From Diphasiastrum complanatum (Eukaryota > Streptophyta > Lycopodiopsida > Lycopodiales > Lycopodiaceae), in NCBI GenBank assembly GCA_029204225.1, contig CM055094.1, forward strand, positions 9,711,234 through 9,775,233: a stretch of DNA of 64,000 nucleotides, given 5' to 3'. Positions 34,604 through 46,159 of this stretch are shown here, piece after piece (position 1 is the first letter of the stretch; every line of letters starts with the position of its first letter). The position numbers and the translations under genes were made by a program. The notes beneath the pieces are model-generated. The model searched no databases and was not told where the DNA came from. It saw only the letters and a list, made by a program, of their open reading frames with translations.

Positions 34604-34912
34604 CTTCTTCCCTCAGCCAATCCCTCCTTTGGCAGCACCTTCACCAACTTCCTGGTAGTCTGATTCTGGAGACCAAAGCACATTGTACCCAATGCTTCAC
34701 TGCTAACAAAAACCAATGCAGGAATTAGCAAACACGCATTTAGATCCAAAAGAGCCAAATAAAAGATCATCCAAAAAAAAGCGAAAGCTAACGATCGGAT
34801 ATCTATCCTTTTGGCAGGTTTCAACATAACCCAAGTCTCAAAATCGGGAGTCAAAACACGACTACCTTAAAGGAATGGTGGAAGGGAGGAAGGAAGAGAT
34901 AGCCATCGCCAT
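34604..34912 (-). CDS. Candidate 5' end of a nuclear gene, two exons
   Basis: On the minus strand a TATA-like CTATATATAC (34946-34955) is followed by an ATG at 34912. Exon 1 (34912-34866) encodes MAMAISSFLPSTIPL, resembling the start of a plastid transit peptide, and ends at AG|GTAGTC. Exon 2 (34699-34604) lies between TTAGCAG|T and AGAAG|GTGAGA, keeps the frame and encodes SEALGTMCFGLQNQTTR and KVLPKEGLAEGRR. No further exon is evident; the next possible acceptor (34539) leads to an immediate stop. The TATA-to-ATG distance is short (~35 bases), which is odd. I do not recognise the gene. It may be a captured gene fragment. Confidence 0.4.
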
Positions 34913-35149
34913 TCCTGCTCCTTCTCCTTCTTCTCCTTCTTGTGTGTATATATAGAGGCATTCCAGGGATAAGTACCTAACTCTTTTGGGCCACTAATTG
35001 ACCTTTTGGTATAAGGGGAAGGCCCCTGTCCCCGATTTAAGTCCATTGGGCCCGAGGGTGGCAGCCCCAGGGCCCAAGGTCAGGGGCTTCCCTGGTGTAA
35101 CGCATTCTCAAAAAAAATTAGTTTCTATAACTTTCGGTGATTACTTTCT

Positions 35150-35780
35150 CTTTCTACTTTTTTACCGCCGCAGACAAACGCAGGTTTGCTCCCTCCGCCT
35201 GCAAATGCAATTCCACGCTCAGCACTGTGGGCAGATGCGAGCTGTTGGCAGACACGTTGTAGCAGATATCCAGATCAATTCCTAAGGAACAGATACTCTT
35301 GTCAGATTCTTTGTGCTGTTCAAAAAGGCTTCTTTGGGCACGTTGAAGGCTGGATCAACCAGGCTGACAATGTAGTGTCCGTGTCCAAAATTGTTCCACC
35401 ATTTCCAAAGGCATCAATGCCGAAAGCAACAGTGGGTATGGGTAAAACACGCCCATTGACGTTGTTTCATGTCACGTTGACACAGTAGAACTGAGTAAGA
35501 AAATATTCTGAATAGTATTTAAGATGTTGTGAGACGTATGATTTTCCTAAATGTGTGAAGCCTGAGGAATTGAGGTTGTTAAGACGATCGGGGAAGCAGT
35601 AGAAGAAGACTTTGGGGTACTGGCCGCTTATTTGTGAGATTTATTTGTGAGATGAAGGAATTGTTGTCGCAGTCTAAACCCATCAAGCCTGACGCACCAA
35701 TCTCAGCTTCATCAATGCCTTTGTTGGTGTGCCCATAAAATTGAGTGTTCATAGATGTTAGTGTTGTTGTTGCCATATTG
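35150..35780 (-). pseudogene. A1 aspartic protease (nucellin/CDR1-like) fragment
   Basis: The minus frame from 35776 reads HTNKGIDEAEIGASGLMGLD and NSFISQI, matching the middle of plant pepsin-like proteases. After frame breaks, 35360-35470 gives GRVLPIPTVAFGIDAFGNGG then TILDTDTTLS, the second catalytic loop with Asp-Thr-Asp where the family has Asp-Ser/Thr-Gly. Further on, ICYNVSANSSHLP is readable in a shifted frame (35200-35260), followed by GGG-rich sequence and a GT-like edge near 35172. The N-terminal third with the first catalytic Asp is missing. Frameshifts, a stop and the altered catalytic loop make it non-functional. Confidence 0.75.
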
Positions 35781-35785
35781 TATTA

Positions 35786-35909
35786 TGGAAGGAGCCGAGC
35801 ACAGGCCATTTTGCTTGGTAAGGATTTCCAAAAAAAATTGGGCGAGGCTCAGAGCCAATTTTTTTTGAAATCCTTACCGGGCAGAATGGCTTGTGCCCGG
35901 CTCATTCCA
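35786..35909. repeat. 56-bp inverted-repeat hairpin
   Basis: The left arm 35786-35841 and right arm 35855-35909 are reverse complements with about seven mismatches; the loop is 13 bases. The arms run TGGAAGGAGCCGAGC... to ...AAAAAATTGG. The hairpin stands immediately upstream of the protease fragment. Confidence 0.85.
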
Positions 35910-36003
35910 TTGCGTGATGGAGTCTTTGACTTTTCCACATGCCATTTTCAAAGCATAATCAGCAATGTGGGTTTTTTTTTACCAATGAGAAACTGCCAAG
36001 TGG

Positions 36004-36054
36004 CAGTCTGACGCGCACAGTCTGACGCGAACTGACGCGCAGTCTGACGCGCGT
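36004..36054. repeat. Short CAGTCTGACGCG repeats
   Basis: CAGTCTGACGCG occurs at 36004, 36018 and 36040, with a partial AACTGACGCG between. This is a small CpG-containing tandem cluster with no gene context. Confidence 0.8.
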
Positions 36055-36059
36055 TTGAA

Positions 36060-37346
36060 ATGTGCTTCAGAATTTTGAAATTTTTTTTAAAAAATCCAGT
36101 GACATTTTATGCTTTTTAAAAAGCCCAAAAATTGGGCGTAATCAGCACAAAGAATCCATTACGTGTGTGGTGTTTGCCAACAAGCGACTGAGAAACATTG
36201 TAGGATGTTTCAAAGCCGACACTTCCTTGCAGATAAGAATACAGATTTTACATTTATAGAGTGTGCATACTACAGGAATTTTATATAGGGCATACACTTT
36301 GGTCAGTTTTAGAAGATAAAGCTTTTGTGCATACAATTCACAAAATTTTTACATCAAGTGAAAATTTTCTTCCGTAAGGTAATAATTATTTATTTACAAA
36401 ATGTGAAACTTTTTTACATATTAATTATTTTTACTATTGGTAAAAACATCTATCAATTGACCTATGGTAAAACAGTTCCTTAAGAGTAGCTATGTAAGGT
36501 TCTTCTGATGTGAAAAGTTGTTATAGTTGTCATATTCTTCCAATTAAGATTACTTCTAGATACATAGCAAATTTTTTTGAAGTGCTTTAGTGGGGGTGGA
36601 AGGCCCCGTCCAAGGGCCTTCCGCCCCGTCGGAGGTGGCCCATGGATGCCCGAGGGCCCAACCAAGCAAGTAGAAGGCCCAAGGGTGGGGGGCCCCTACA
36701 TCCTAGAGGCATTGTGCCCACTTTGGCCCCAGCTTAATCACAACCACACGTTTGTTTTTTAATTTTAAAAAATTATTTTTTATTCATAGAAACCTACCCA
36801 CAAATTTTGCCCTAGTTTCTGTAACTGACATATGTTTCTGTATCCCATAAGTTCTCTACAGTTCTTCCTACATATATATTAAGAACGACACTTAGACTTT
36901 CAAATTGTGTGCCCGCATGCATGAATATGGGAGCCCATCAAAAAACTTGTGGGCTTGTGCTTTGGGCATCGCGTGTCACGTGCGCCCACCTGCGGGCCCG
37001 TATGCTAGCCCATTCAAAATTTGAGGCAAAAATTTTCAAATTTTTGGTGGGCATTTGCTATCCCCGCTCGTGCCACATGGAGCGATGACATTAGGTTGGG
37101 GCCAAAAAACAAGGTAGTGCCTTGAGGGCTCGCGGGCAGGGGGCCTTCCCTTGCGTAATGACACTTGTGACAGTTTTTTTTGGGGGTTTTTTCTTCCATG
37201 TTTCTTTTGGGCGGATTTTTTTTTGCTTTTTTTTCACATTTTCTTTTTGCAATCCTTTGGTAAATTTTTAATTTTTTTAGAAACAATTCTGATTTTTTCA
37301 TTTTTCAAAAAAAAAAATTACATTTTTTTCAATTCTTTTTTGGCAT
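36060..37346. other. Spacer with GC-rich patches
   Basis: 36597-36720 is GC-rich with small dyads such as GGAAGGCCC/GGGCCTTCC. 37170-37340 is T-rich. No gene is recognisable. Confidence 0.4.
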
Positions 37347-37459
37347 AATGTGCATGTGGATAGTCAATGAAGGGCTGCCACATAGCACATGCACATTTCG
37401 CATGTGTGAATGTTCATGCGCTATGTGGCAACCCCTAATTAGTTGTTCACATGCACATT
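37347..37459. repeat. 50-bp foldback (MITE-like)
   Basis: The arms 37347-37396 and 37410-37459 are imperfect reverse complements. Outer ends AATGTGCATGTG / CACATGCACATT are exact and inner parts GCCACATAGC / GCTATGTGGC pair. The loop is 13 bases and there is no coding content. Confidence 0.8.
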
Positions 37460-37689
37460 CCATCATAACTCTGTCCACTTGAAAATTATGACATAAATGC
37501 TTACAGAAAATTTAGATTCTAAATTTACATGCATATTCAACCTCTGGAGGTGCCTCCAAAATACTCAAAAAACCTAAGCACTTGGCATTACGGGTGTTTT
37601 CATATTCACTTGCAAAAGCACTTGCGAGGTAGCAATTGCTCTAGGCCACACTTTTGCTCCCAGAAGATCAAACCAATCCAGATAGCCTC

Positions 37690-37930
37690 CATCCCGATTT
37701 ATGGATGATCAAGCCTGCTACTTTATGCCAAGTATACCTACTAAAGTCATCAATGAAAGTTGCATACATATTTGTCCCACCATTGCTAGCTATACTAAAA
37801 GAATGAAAATCCGAATGCACAAGTGTTTGCCCCCAACCAATATTGTGAGGAGCGGTTCCAAACTTAACTTTTTCCAAGGGCAAGTCCTCATACAATGTAA
37901 AAGTGTGTCGGCATGTTGCGCACCTCTGGG
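37690..37930 (-). pseudogene. Copia integrase fragment
   Basis: The minus frame contains KVKFGTAPHN, QTLVHSDFHS and ASNGGTNMYATFIDDFSRYT, the start of a Copia integrase core with its first catalytic Asp (HSD). It breaks off after the YTW motif. No LTR flanks it on this strand. Confidence 0.7.
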
Positions 37931-38084
37931 AAATGCAATTTTCAGAGAAAATTTGGGCAGCATCTATCATGTTTCTCAGACATAAAGAATTCTAGAAATG
38001 CTAAACTTAGATGAATGTTGCTTATGCATGTATGAAGGCAAAGCAACTGCTAAAACGCCCTAAATACTTCTAGTTTCTACAAAT

Positions 38085-39143
<1,059 letters not shown>

Positions 39144-39146
39144 GAG

Positions 39147-39159
39147 TGGTATCAGACCC
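39147..39159 (+). other. Primer binding site
   Basis: TGGTATCAGACCC follows the LTR end after three spacer bases (GAG). It differs from the common initiator-Met form at one base. Confidence 0.85.
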
Positions 39160-39216
39160 TGGTTCCAAACTACTATTAGTATTCGAAACTATTTTACTAT
39201 ACTTAGATCATTCATC

Positions 39217-40092
39217 ATGGAAGGAACATCTTCAGAAATCCGCTTGATCAACAAGTTCAACAGTGATGACTTCCACATGTGGAAGTTCAAGATGAAAATG
39301 ATACTCACAAAAAAAGAACTATGGGGATACGTCAACAACGGTTCAATAGCCAAGCCAGCTGAACCTGACATGCTGACCACCTGGGAAGCTAAGGATGGCA
39401 AAGCTCTTGCCATTGTATTTCTGAATCTTAAAGATTCACAAATAGCTCATGTAGCTAATTGTTCCAGCTCCAAAGAGGCATGGGACATTCTTACTAGTCT
39501 ATACGAAACGACAAATGTATTGACTCGTCTCTTCTTGAGAAAGAAGTTCCTGTCACTCAAGATGAGTGAAGGGACCTCAGTCACTCATGATCATCTAAAC
39601 GACTTCAAACAGCTACTCAATCAGTTAGCTATAGTAGGTTCGCCAATATCGGACGAAGATGCTAACATGTCTCTTATGTCCAGACTTCCTCCCTCTTACG
39701 ATAATCTAGTATTGCTACTTAGCAATTCTCCTGACCTGTCTCTACAAAAGGTGACAGCAAGTTTATTACATGAAGAAGTAAAAAGGAAAAGCTTATCCAC
39801 CTCGAATTTGAAGACGTCGCTCTCTATTCAAATAAGCAACAACTCCATAAGAAAAAAATTTCGAAGTACAAGAAGACAAAAGCTGAGCAAACTGATTCAA
39901 ACCAGCAATTACAACAATACAATCGACAGCATCAAAAGCCCAAGACTAGACTCTTCTGCAAGTACTACAAGAGAACCAATCACGACATCAAGGACTGTCG
40001 AGTTCTCAAGCATAACGAAGCAAAGAAGAAGATGCAGCAGGATAGAGGATCTGATTCTGCCAGAACCTCTCTCAAAGACCCAACACTTCTAA
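39217..40092 (+). pseudogene. gag: Copia Gag, frameshifted, zinc knuckle damaged
   Basis: From the ATG at 39217 the frame reads MEGTSSEIRLINKFNSDDF, HMWKFKMKMIL and SSKEAWDILTSLYETTN, a UBN2-type Gag. Near 39800 the coding frame shifts: the zinc-knuckle piece reads CKYYKRTNHDIKDC in another frame, with the second Cys changed to Tyr. The open frame after 39800 in the original frame is therefore out-of-frame sequence. Confidence 0.8.
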
Positions 40093-40820
40093 TGATACAA
40101 GATGAACCCATTAGAGGAGCCATGGATTGGTACCTCAATTTTGGTGCTTCTCAACACATGACTTCATGTAAGTCCTTATTCGAAGACCTCACACCAGCAG
40201 ATTCGAAGTATGTCTACTTCGGTGACTCAAGTACACTGTAGATTGAAGGCAAAAAATCCATTTGTCTTTATCTTCAAAATGATAAATTGACCTTGCTCAA
40301 GGATGTACTATACGTACCCAAACTGACCAAAAAATTATTGTCATTCAGCAAGCTCACTGATCAGGGCTACAGAGCCTTGTTCGATTCGAAGCAATGTACC
40401 ATTTTGGACAAGAACGATAAAGAAATCTTCTCTGAAAATAGAGAAGGTAATTTGTACATTCTGGGCCACGAATACATGCACTTTCTACTAATGTGAGTAC
40501 TTCAAATGCCCAATTATGGCATCGAAGATTAGGATACTTAAACATGAGATCAATTTTGTATTTGCATCATAATAGTATCATCAAGGATTTAAACTTTAAT
40601 ATTTCATCCACTGACATTCGACATGTCAGTGAGATGTGCCTACTAGGCAAATAGCCTAGATCAAGATTCCCAATGAGACAAGCCACTAGAGCTAAGTCCA
40701 TTCTAGAATTGATACATAGTGACATGTGTGGCCCTATGAGTACTCTCTCTCTGGACTCAGCACTATATTTTATCACTTTTATTGATGTTATTCGATATTT
40801 ACCAGCATTATTTTTACAAA
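40093..40820 (+). pseudogene. pol: Copia protease and integrase start
   Basis: The protease loop reads WYLNFGASQHM; the catalytic Asp is Asn. A stop follows STL near 40240, then LKDVLYVPKLTKKLLS and the zinc region (LWHRRLGYLN, MCLLGK). The integrase starts with LIHSDMCGPM and reaches FITFID before homology ends near 40815. Stops at several points confirm decay. Confidence 0.75.
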
Positions 40821-41195
40821 TGAGGTCAGGAAGTCCTTATGATCCAAAGGTAGTGCCTCCAAAGGTCCTCCAAGTAACCTACAAGCTCCAAGATGCTCCC
40901 CAACTCCAAGCTAGGATGCCTCCATGTAGCGGCCTTGGTTCACCTGTCACGCATAGATTCGTTCCCAAGGGAATAGTGCTTCCCTTTCGAAGTTAGCTTG
41001 CAAATCCTACTCTAACCACACCTAGATTAACCACATCTAACTATCCACCCTACTTTAACCACAAGCATGAGAAGGAAGAATAGATTACAATGGGGGAGGT
41101 GCTTACATCCTATTCTCTCTACTCTCTTAGAAATCATTAACATTATGCAAGTAGAGAGAAGAAGCAAATGGAAAGCAAATACAAAATGCAAAAAC

Positions 41196-41275
<80 letters not shown>

Positions 41276-41723
41276 AGCAAGGATGTTCAAATCTCATTTG
41301 GGCATAATCTCCTCCTCCTATTGAACATGGAAATATGGTACAAAGGGTGTCTTTTTATGGATGGGGAAGGCCCTTGCCCCTTTCTCCTATTGGTTAATTA
41401 CAATGGCAAGGATCCTAATCCAAGCCTCCTAAACTAACACAAAATGAATCTAATGGTTCCTTGAGAAAGCACAAGGGCACTCACATGATTCATGTGAGTT
41501 CTAATTTGGGCCTTTTTAGTTTTTTTATTAACAACTTGACTTAGGGCCTCTAATGTCATTTTAGAGTTTTAGGCCCCTAGTCACTTATTCCTAATTCTAC
41601 AAGTTCTACAAAACCAAATTGCGTGCTCATGGGTTGGGCTTATACACGCATGAAATCAGTGCCATCGCACTTATTGTTCTACATGTACAGTGTACTATGG
41701 TGGGGCCCACTAAGTGCCCAACA
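40821..41723 (-). repeat. Probable 3' LTR of Gypsy element
   Basis: On the minus strand it begins TGTTGGGCACTTAG after a purine tract (41724-41736, plus strand GTATCCCCCACCT) and would end CCTCA at 40821, where Copia homology stops. There is no second copy to confirm the left edge. Confidence 0.55.
41198..41271. repeat. (GA)37 microsatellite
   Basis: This is an uninterrupted 74-base dinucleotide run within the probable Gypsy LTR. In the sense strand of that element it reads CT, as in the Copia LTR at 38200. Confidence 0.97.
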
Positions 41724-42040
41724 GTATCCCCCACCTAAATAGGTGACGGTCCCACGACACCTGCCTGTGCTTGTTGTGGAAGAAGGTTGTCGACACATTT
41801 ATTACGGATGATGGAGTGCGTCAGGAAAAGCGTGGATAAAGATTGCTTATGTAAAACCTGAGGCTTTATTTGATGATGAGGAGCCTATCCTAAGCTCTTC
41901 AAGAAGTGTTTGGAAAGGCTGGTGGTGACCAATACTTGCGTAACCAGCTACCGTTGATGGGTGTAGCAAACGGTGTCCCATCCATTGTTTCTAAAGTCAC
42001 TGCCCCTTACGATAAGATGTCGGTGATGTGATAAGGGCCT

Positions 42041-42620
42041 TCACCAGTGAACTTCAGCTTTCCTTTGATCGCCTTTGACCAAATCTCCTTTTTGAAGATC
42101 TTTCTTGTGAAGACGACGATCATGCCAGGCCTTGTGACGTGCTTTCTCTGCAGCAAGAGCATGGACCGCTAACAAGTGTGTTTCGCACAACTTGTGTAGT
42201 GCTTCGTGATGAAGGTGGAGCGATCTTGTATCATCTAATCGTTGCACTATGGCAATGCGAAGAGATGGAACGAGAAATTCCACCGGCATGACTGCATCTT
42301 GGCCATACACCAGTTGGAATGGAGTTTGTTTGGTGTTGCCTTTGTATGCAGTTTTGAAAGCCCACAGAGCAGCGTGTAGCTTGTGCTCCCAATCTGATCT
42401 GCTTGCTCCTACTGTCTTTGTCAAAATGCCGCACAGAATCTTATTAGAAGATTCGGCTTGGCCATTGCCTCTTGGGTAGTAAGGCGTGCTAAAATGATGG
42501 ATCACAAAGAACTCTTCTAATAAGACCTTGATGGTCTCATTGACAAAATGAGTTCCCCGATCGCTAGACTCCACGAATCGTTCCAGGGAGTGGAAGATCC
42601 ATGATAATACGTATCTTAGA
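42041..42620 (-). pseudogene. Gypsy integrase, core second half and C-terminus
   Basis: The frame reads FVESSDRGTHFVNETI (second Asp), TPYYPRGNGQAESSNKIL (Glu) and FQLVYGQDAVMPVEF. The first catalytic Asp and zinc finger are absent because the frame joins RT sequence directly at about 42590. It ends at a stop soon after the KGDLVKGD motif, a typical C-terminal element of this family. Confidence 0.85.
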
Positions 42621-43085
42621 CAAATCAGTGGCGATCCCATGTCTAGATACAATATGGCCCAGGATAAGACCGTGTGTGACCCAAAATTGGCACTTTTTTG
42701 GGTACAATAATATTTGAAATTTGCGGCATTGTATAAGCACTCTTTCCAACTGAGATAAGTGTTCATCATTAAATTCGTGCACGCAAAGATCATCGAGGAA
42801 TATCTCTAGGAATTTCTGTAAATAGTCTTTGAATGCCTTTTGCATGACGCACTGAAAAGAGCTAGGGGCATTACAAAGACCGAATGGCACAACCTTGTAG
42901 GCATATGTATCCCATTTAGTAGCAAATGCAGTCTTGTGTTGATCATCCGGTGCAATCTTCACTTGGTTGTAGCCACTGAAGCCATCCAAAAAACTGTAGG
43001 CTTCCGCTCCAGCTACTCGATCCAAGATGCTTTCTGTGAACGGTAAGGGAAAGTGATCCTTCTGTGTCATAGCGTTAAGTGCCTT
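42570..43085 (-). pseudogene. Gypsy RT core
   Basis: The frame shows YSFLDGFSGYNQVKIAPDD, VVPFGLCNAPSSFQ and the catalytic FLEIFLDDL (FLDD in place of YLDD). It continues to GLILGHIVSRHGIATD, then ends at the deletion joining integrase. An in-frame TAG at 43083-43085 separates it from the upstream part (RICVN, stop, KALNAMTQK). Confidence 0.85.
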
Positions 43086-44009
43086 CTAATTGACACAAAT
43101 CCGCATTTTGCCATTCTTCTTGGGAACAATGACTATGGGTGACACCCAATCTGTGTGCTCGATTTCATAAATGAAATCGGCATCGAGCAACTTCTGCAAC
43201 TCTTGCTTGGTTAGCTCGGTGTAGTTCGGGTTGCAGCGGTAATATCGGCTCACCTTTGGCGTTGCTCCTTCGACCAAAGGTATGGTGTGCTGGACTACAG
43301 ACGATGGAATTCCTTTTAAATCTTTGTAAGACCACGCAAAGCAGTCTTTATACTCCATCAGTAACTTCTGCAGTTGGGTGAATTGTGAGGGCGTGAGTTG
43401 TGCTCCCACATGAACAATTTTGACTTCATCTCTTGGCTCTGCCAGATTCATCGGTTGAGTGCGAGCCGGTCCCTCGTAGACTTGTTCTTCTTTTTTCTGA
43501 TTTGCATCAGGTTCCCGTTGCGCTTTCGGCATCATGATCACCACGTCGTCCAAGGTATAACTCTTCAAGTTTTCTGGCACATCATGGACTAGTGCCTTAC
43601 TCGTTTCTTCCTTCAAAAAATTGATCTTAGCACGATTGGTGAGTGATATCTTGTGCATTGCTTCTGACATTCCTGAAGCTGATGTCGAAGCTTGGTCGGA
43701 TGACCCTTGAGCATGCGATTCAGCAACTTTCTTTTTGCCTTGTATATTGTTGTTGGTTGTTGCTACTTCTTTGCTCGTTATCTTCTGTTGAGGTTCTTTA
43801 ACCACATGGTTCCGAATGTCTTCATCCACTGTTGCTATAGCCTCTTTAGGTAAATCGCTCCACTTGATCACCTGATCATATCTTTGCTTTTGTTGATTTT
43901 TCTTTGGTATAGGTGCTTTCAGTGGTGGCATCTTGGAGACTTTAGCATGTTGAGATTTCTGAGGCAGTTGAGCTGGTATTCGTTGAACTCCATAACACGT
44001 AGAATCCAT
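43086..44009 (-). pseudogene. Gypsy protease-RT linker and RT N-terminus
   Basis: The 307-codon frame contains an Asn/Gln/Lys-rich linker, SYTLDDVVIMMP, then the RT start: CFAWSYKDLKGIPSSVVQHT, VSRYYRCNPNY and SPIVIVPKKNGKMRICVN. No protease catalytic motif is visible in it; that part lies beyond the 5' truncation. Confidence 0.8.
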
Positions 44010-44010
44010 G

Positions 44011-44470
44011 TGGTGTTCCCAACACTAAACGATATGACTTGTATAAGATCGAACATGTATTTCGCGTGTCAAGTCACTAGTAGTTTCAATATTTTTTTTG
44101 GATTTTCTTACCAGAAACCTTCGCCTGACTGATATATGTTTTATCACAGTGTATTACTACTTTACGGAGCTCGGCGAAGGTTCTTGTTGGCGAAGGATGG
44201 TTCAACGAAGGTTCTGAAAACAAATTGGACACGATTTGGACTGAGAACCTTTGCCACTATCCTTCTGATGGAGACTAACCTTCGCCGAGCTGCTGGGAAG
44301 TACAGATTGATGATCAGAGGGCTAGCGGAGATTAGGCGAAGATTATCATGGCAAAAAAATAGTCTGGCAAAGGTTCAGAAGGCAATTTGGCACTTTTGAG
44401 AGTTTGAAACGTTCGCTGGACTAGTTATAGGTAATATTAACCTTTGCCCACTTCACATATACTTCAATGT
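44011..44470. repeat. Foldback region with GGCGAAGGTT dyads
   Basis: AGCTCGGCGAAGGTT at 44168-44182 is the exact reverse complement of 44277-44291. Inside, imperfect pairing continues to the centre, giving ~60-bp arms. Related AACCTTCGCC/GGCGAAG words also occur at 44108-44120 and 44336-44345. No coding content is seen. Confidence 0.65.
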
Positions 44471-46093
44471 TTTATGACTATTCTGAGCTCGGCCAAGATT
44501 AATGATATTCAAACCTCCATGTATCTCTCCTCCACCTGGCCTCAAGTATTCACCACCCAACCATAGCTAGCTAGCACATGCAATCCTGCAACTTGGCTAA
44601 TCTAGCACCCCATTGCTAACCAATAACTAATCACAAGCATACCACCACAAACCATAGCATACTCAAGATCCAAACCCTACTTATGTCTCATACCATATGC
44701 AAGATCCAAACCCTAAGCATACTACACACAAGAAAACACTCTATACACTAGTCACACTAGCATAAGCATAGCAAACAAAGCTCCCCCCCTCCCTATGGGA
44801 GCCCTCCTCCCCTCATATAGATGGCAAATGTCACCCTCCAATATGTTGGATTATTCTCCTACTAATCGACTAATCGACATTTTAATCTTCATCCAACTCA
44901 TTATCTAGACCTGCCGTTTTCTTCGTGTTTCTGCACAGTCTGTAGAAGTACTCAGGAATCGCTCACAGGTGCATCCAACATATTGACGTTCGAGTAATAT
45001 CTTGTCGGGTGAAAGACATTTTATTGTTCACCTTAAATTGAAGCTACAAAATTTTCGGATAGATTTTGTTCTTCATTGGAAATGCCAATGATTGCTTCCA
45101 TGTTATATCTCAAAAAACTCTTGGGATGCAGATTATGTGCTTGGGAACGAAACTTCGAAGAGTTGTCACTCTAGCATATGCCATATGAGAGCTTAGCCCA
45201 AAGTTTGAACAATGGGCCAAGATGTCCAAGTTGCCAACTTATAATAATCCATTTTTCATAATATTACAAAGTAATATCTTTACAAATTCCAAAGTTTGAA
45301 AGTTTTATATTTTGGACACCATGGTCTTGTTGTGGTGTAGACTTCATGGAAGTTGAAAGAACTTGTAGGGCCCTAGCCCCTCTATCCAGCTAGATTCTAA
45401 GTTAGAGCTTCAATTTTGTTTAGTAAATGCTTTACTTCAAATTTGATATGGAAAATGTAAATAGCTACAAGCAAGAGGGTCTTAATTTGATCCCTGTAAA
45501 AACAAACTTAAATTGCAAGATGTATCTAACTTGCATCACAAGCTGACCATCACAAGCTGACCATAAACCAATGTTCAATGTTAGAGAAACCTTTTTTGAA
45601 TTATCCTAAAACTTGCATTTTTTTTTTAAGCTTCTCTATTTTATAAGCATTGTGTTAGTCATAAAAGGGGTCATTTGCCTTTACAAATAATTGTAAAGTT
45701 TCAATTTTCAGTATGGGGATTCCATTCCTATGCTTTGCCTACTTTCCCATAAACATTGCAAGCAGGAAGGTCAACCCTCAACCTCAAATTTCAAGAGTGC
45801 AGCTGAGCCATGGGCCATGGCTCTCATTCCTGGTCAAGTCAATGCTCTCTCACACTGGTCAAATTGTACCAACTAAGAACCATTTAAGTCAATAGCCAAT
45901 ACCAACTCCCCATCCTCCTCACATTATTATTATCTGGACAAAAGGACCATCCACTTCCTTCCATGCTTCTTCTGGGGCTGCTCGTTTGTGTATCGCTTCA
46001 ATTTTGAGAATTGTTTCATTGCCAGCAACCTCTTCCCTTCATCGATCTCTCCCTTGCACCTATTGCACCTCCCGCAGTTTGATCACACATGCA
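44471..46093. other. Spacer upstream of the receptor kinase gene
   Basis: No domain or repeat is recognised. 44520-44820 is CA-rich with short repeats (CATACCACCACAAACCATAGC). The 3' end presumably contains the receptor kinase promoter. Confidence 0.4.
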
Positions 46094-46103
46094 CACATAT
46101 AAT
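46094..46103 (+). promoter_or_regulatory. Possible TATA box of receptor kinase gene
   Basis: ACACATATAATC stands about 50 bases before the main ATG and ahead of a CT-rich start (CTCTCCAGC). This is a weak call from motif and position. Confidence 0.3.
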
Positions 46104-46116
46104 CTCTCCAGCTCTT

Positions 46117-46159
46117 GATGCCCAGATGACGATCTGCTCGTGATGCCCAGATGACGATC
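46117..46159 (+). promoter_or_regulatory. 25-bp duplicated leader creating upstream ATGs
   Basis: GATGCCCAGATGACGATC occurs at 46117 and again at 46142, offset 25 bases. Each copy has two ATGs. The first copy gives a 5-codon uORF (46126-46143, ending TGA) and both give a 3-codon ATGCCCAGATGA frame. The main ATG (46151) is the second ATG of copy two. Because 25 is not a multiple of three, the copy-one ATGs are not in frame with the receptor. Confidence 0.7.

Larger units (their letters stand above)
34260..35910 (-). mobile_element. Possible gene-carrying foldback element (Pack-type)
   Basis: Related palindromic sequences lie at both edges. The left one (34272-34345) contains CTGCCCAGTAAGGAGC and its near-complement and ends CTCCTTCCATAATA. 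The right one (35786-35909) is a long hairpin that contains the inverse TATTATGGAAGGAGC. Between them are two gene-like pieces in the same orientation: an aspartic-protease fragment (35150-35780) and a spliced 5' end (34604-34912). The layout suggests foldback ends carrying host gene fragments, but I have not seen target duplications. Confidence 0.45.
40821..44010 (-). mobile_element. 5'-truncated Gypsy element with internal pol deletion
   Basis: On the minus strand a probable 3' LTR (40821-41723, TG...CA), a polypurine tract and pol sequences are present. The 5' half (gag, primer site, 5' LTR) is missing past 44010. Within pol, RNase H and the first part of integrase are deleted. The RT type (AWSYKDLKGIP, TIPLVEGATP) fits the Tat/Athila side of plant Gypsy elements. 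It seems to have landed in the Copia integrase, but the missing end prevents confirmation. Confidence 0.75.

Noticed and set aside
34374-34728. Two overlapping plus-strand frames of about 100 codons
   Set aside because: They run antisense to the spliced exons at 34604-34912 and show no domain.
41027-41437. Arg/Glu-repeat or Ser/Leu-repeat proteins
   Set aside because: They are translations of the GA microsatellite on either strand.
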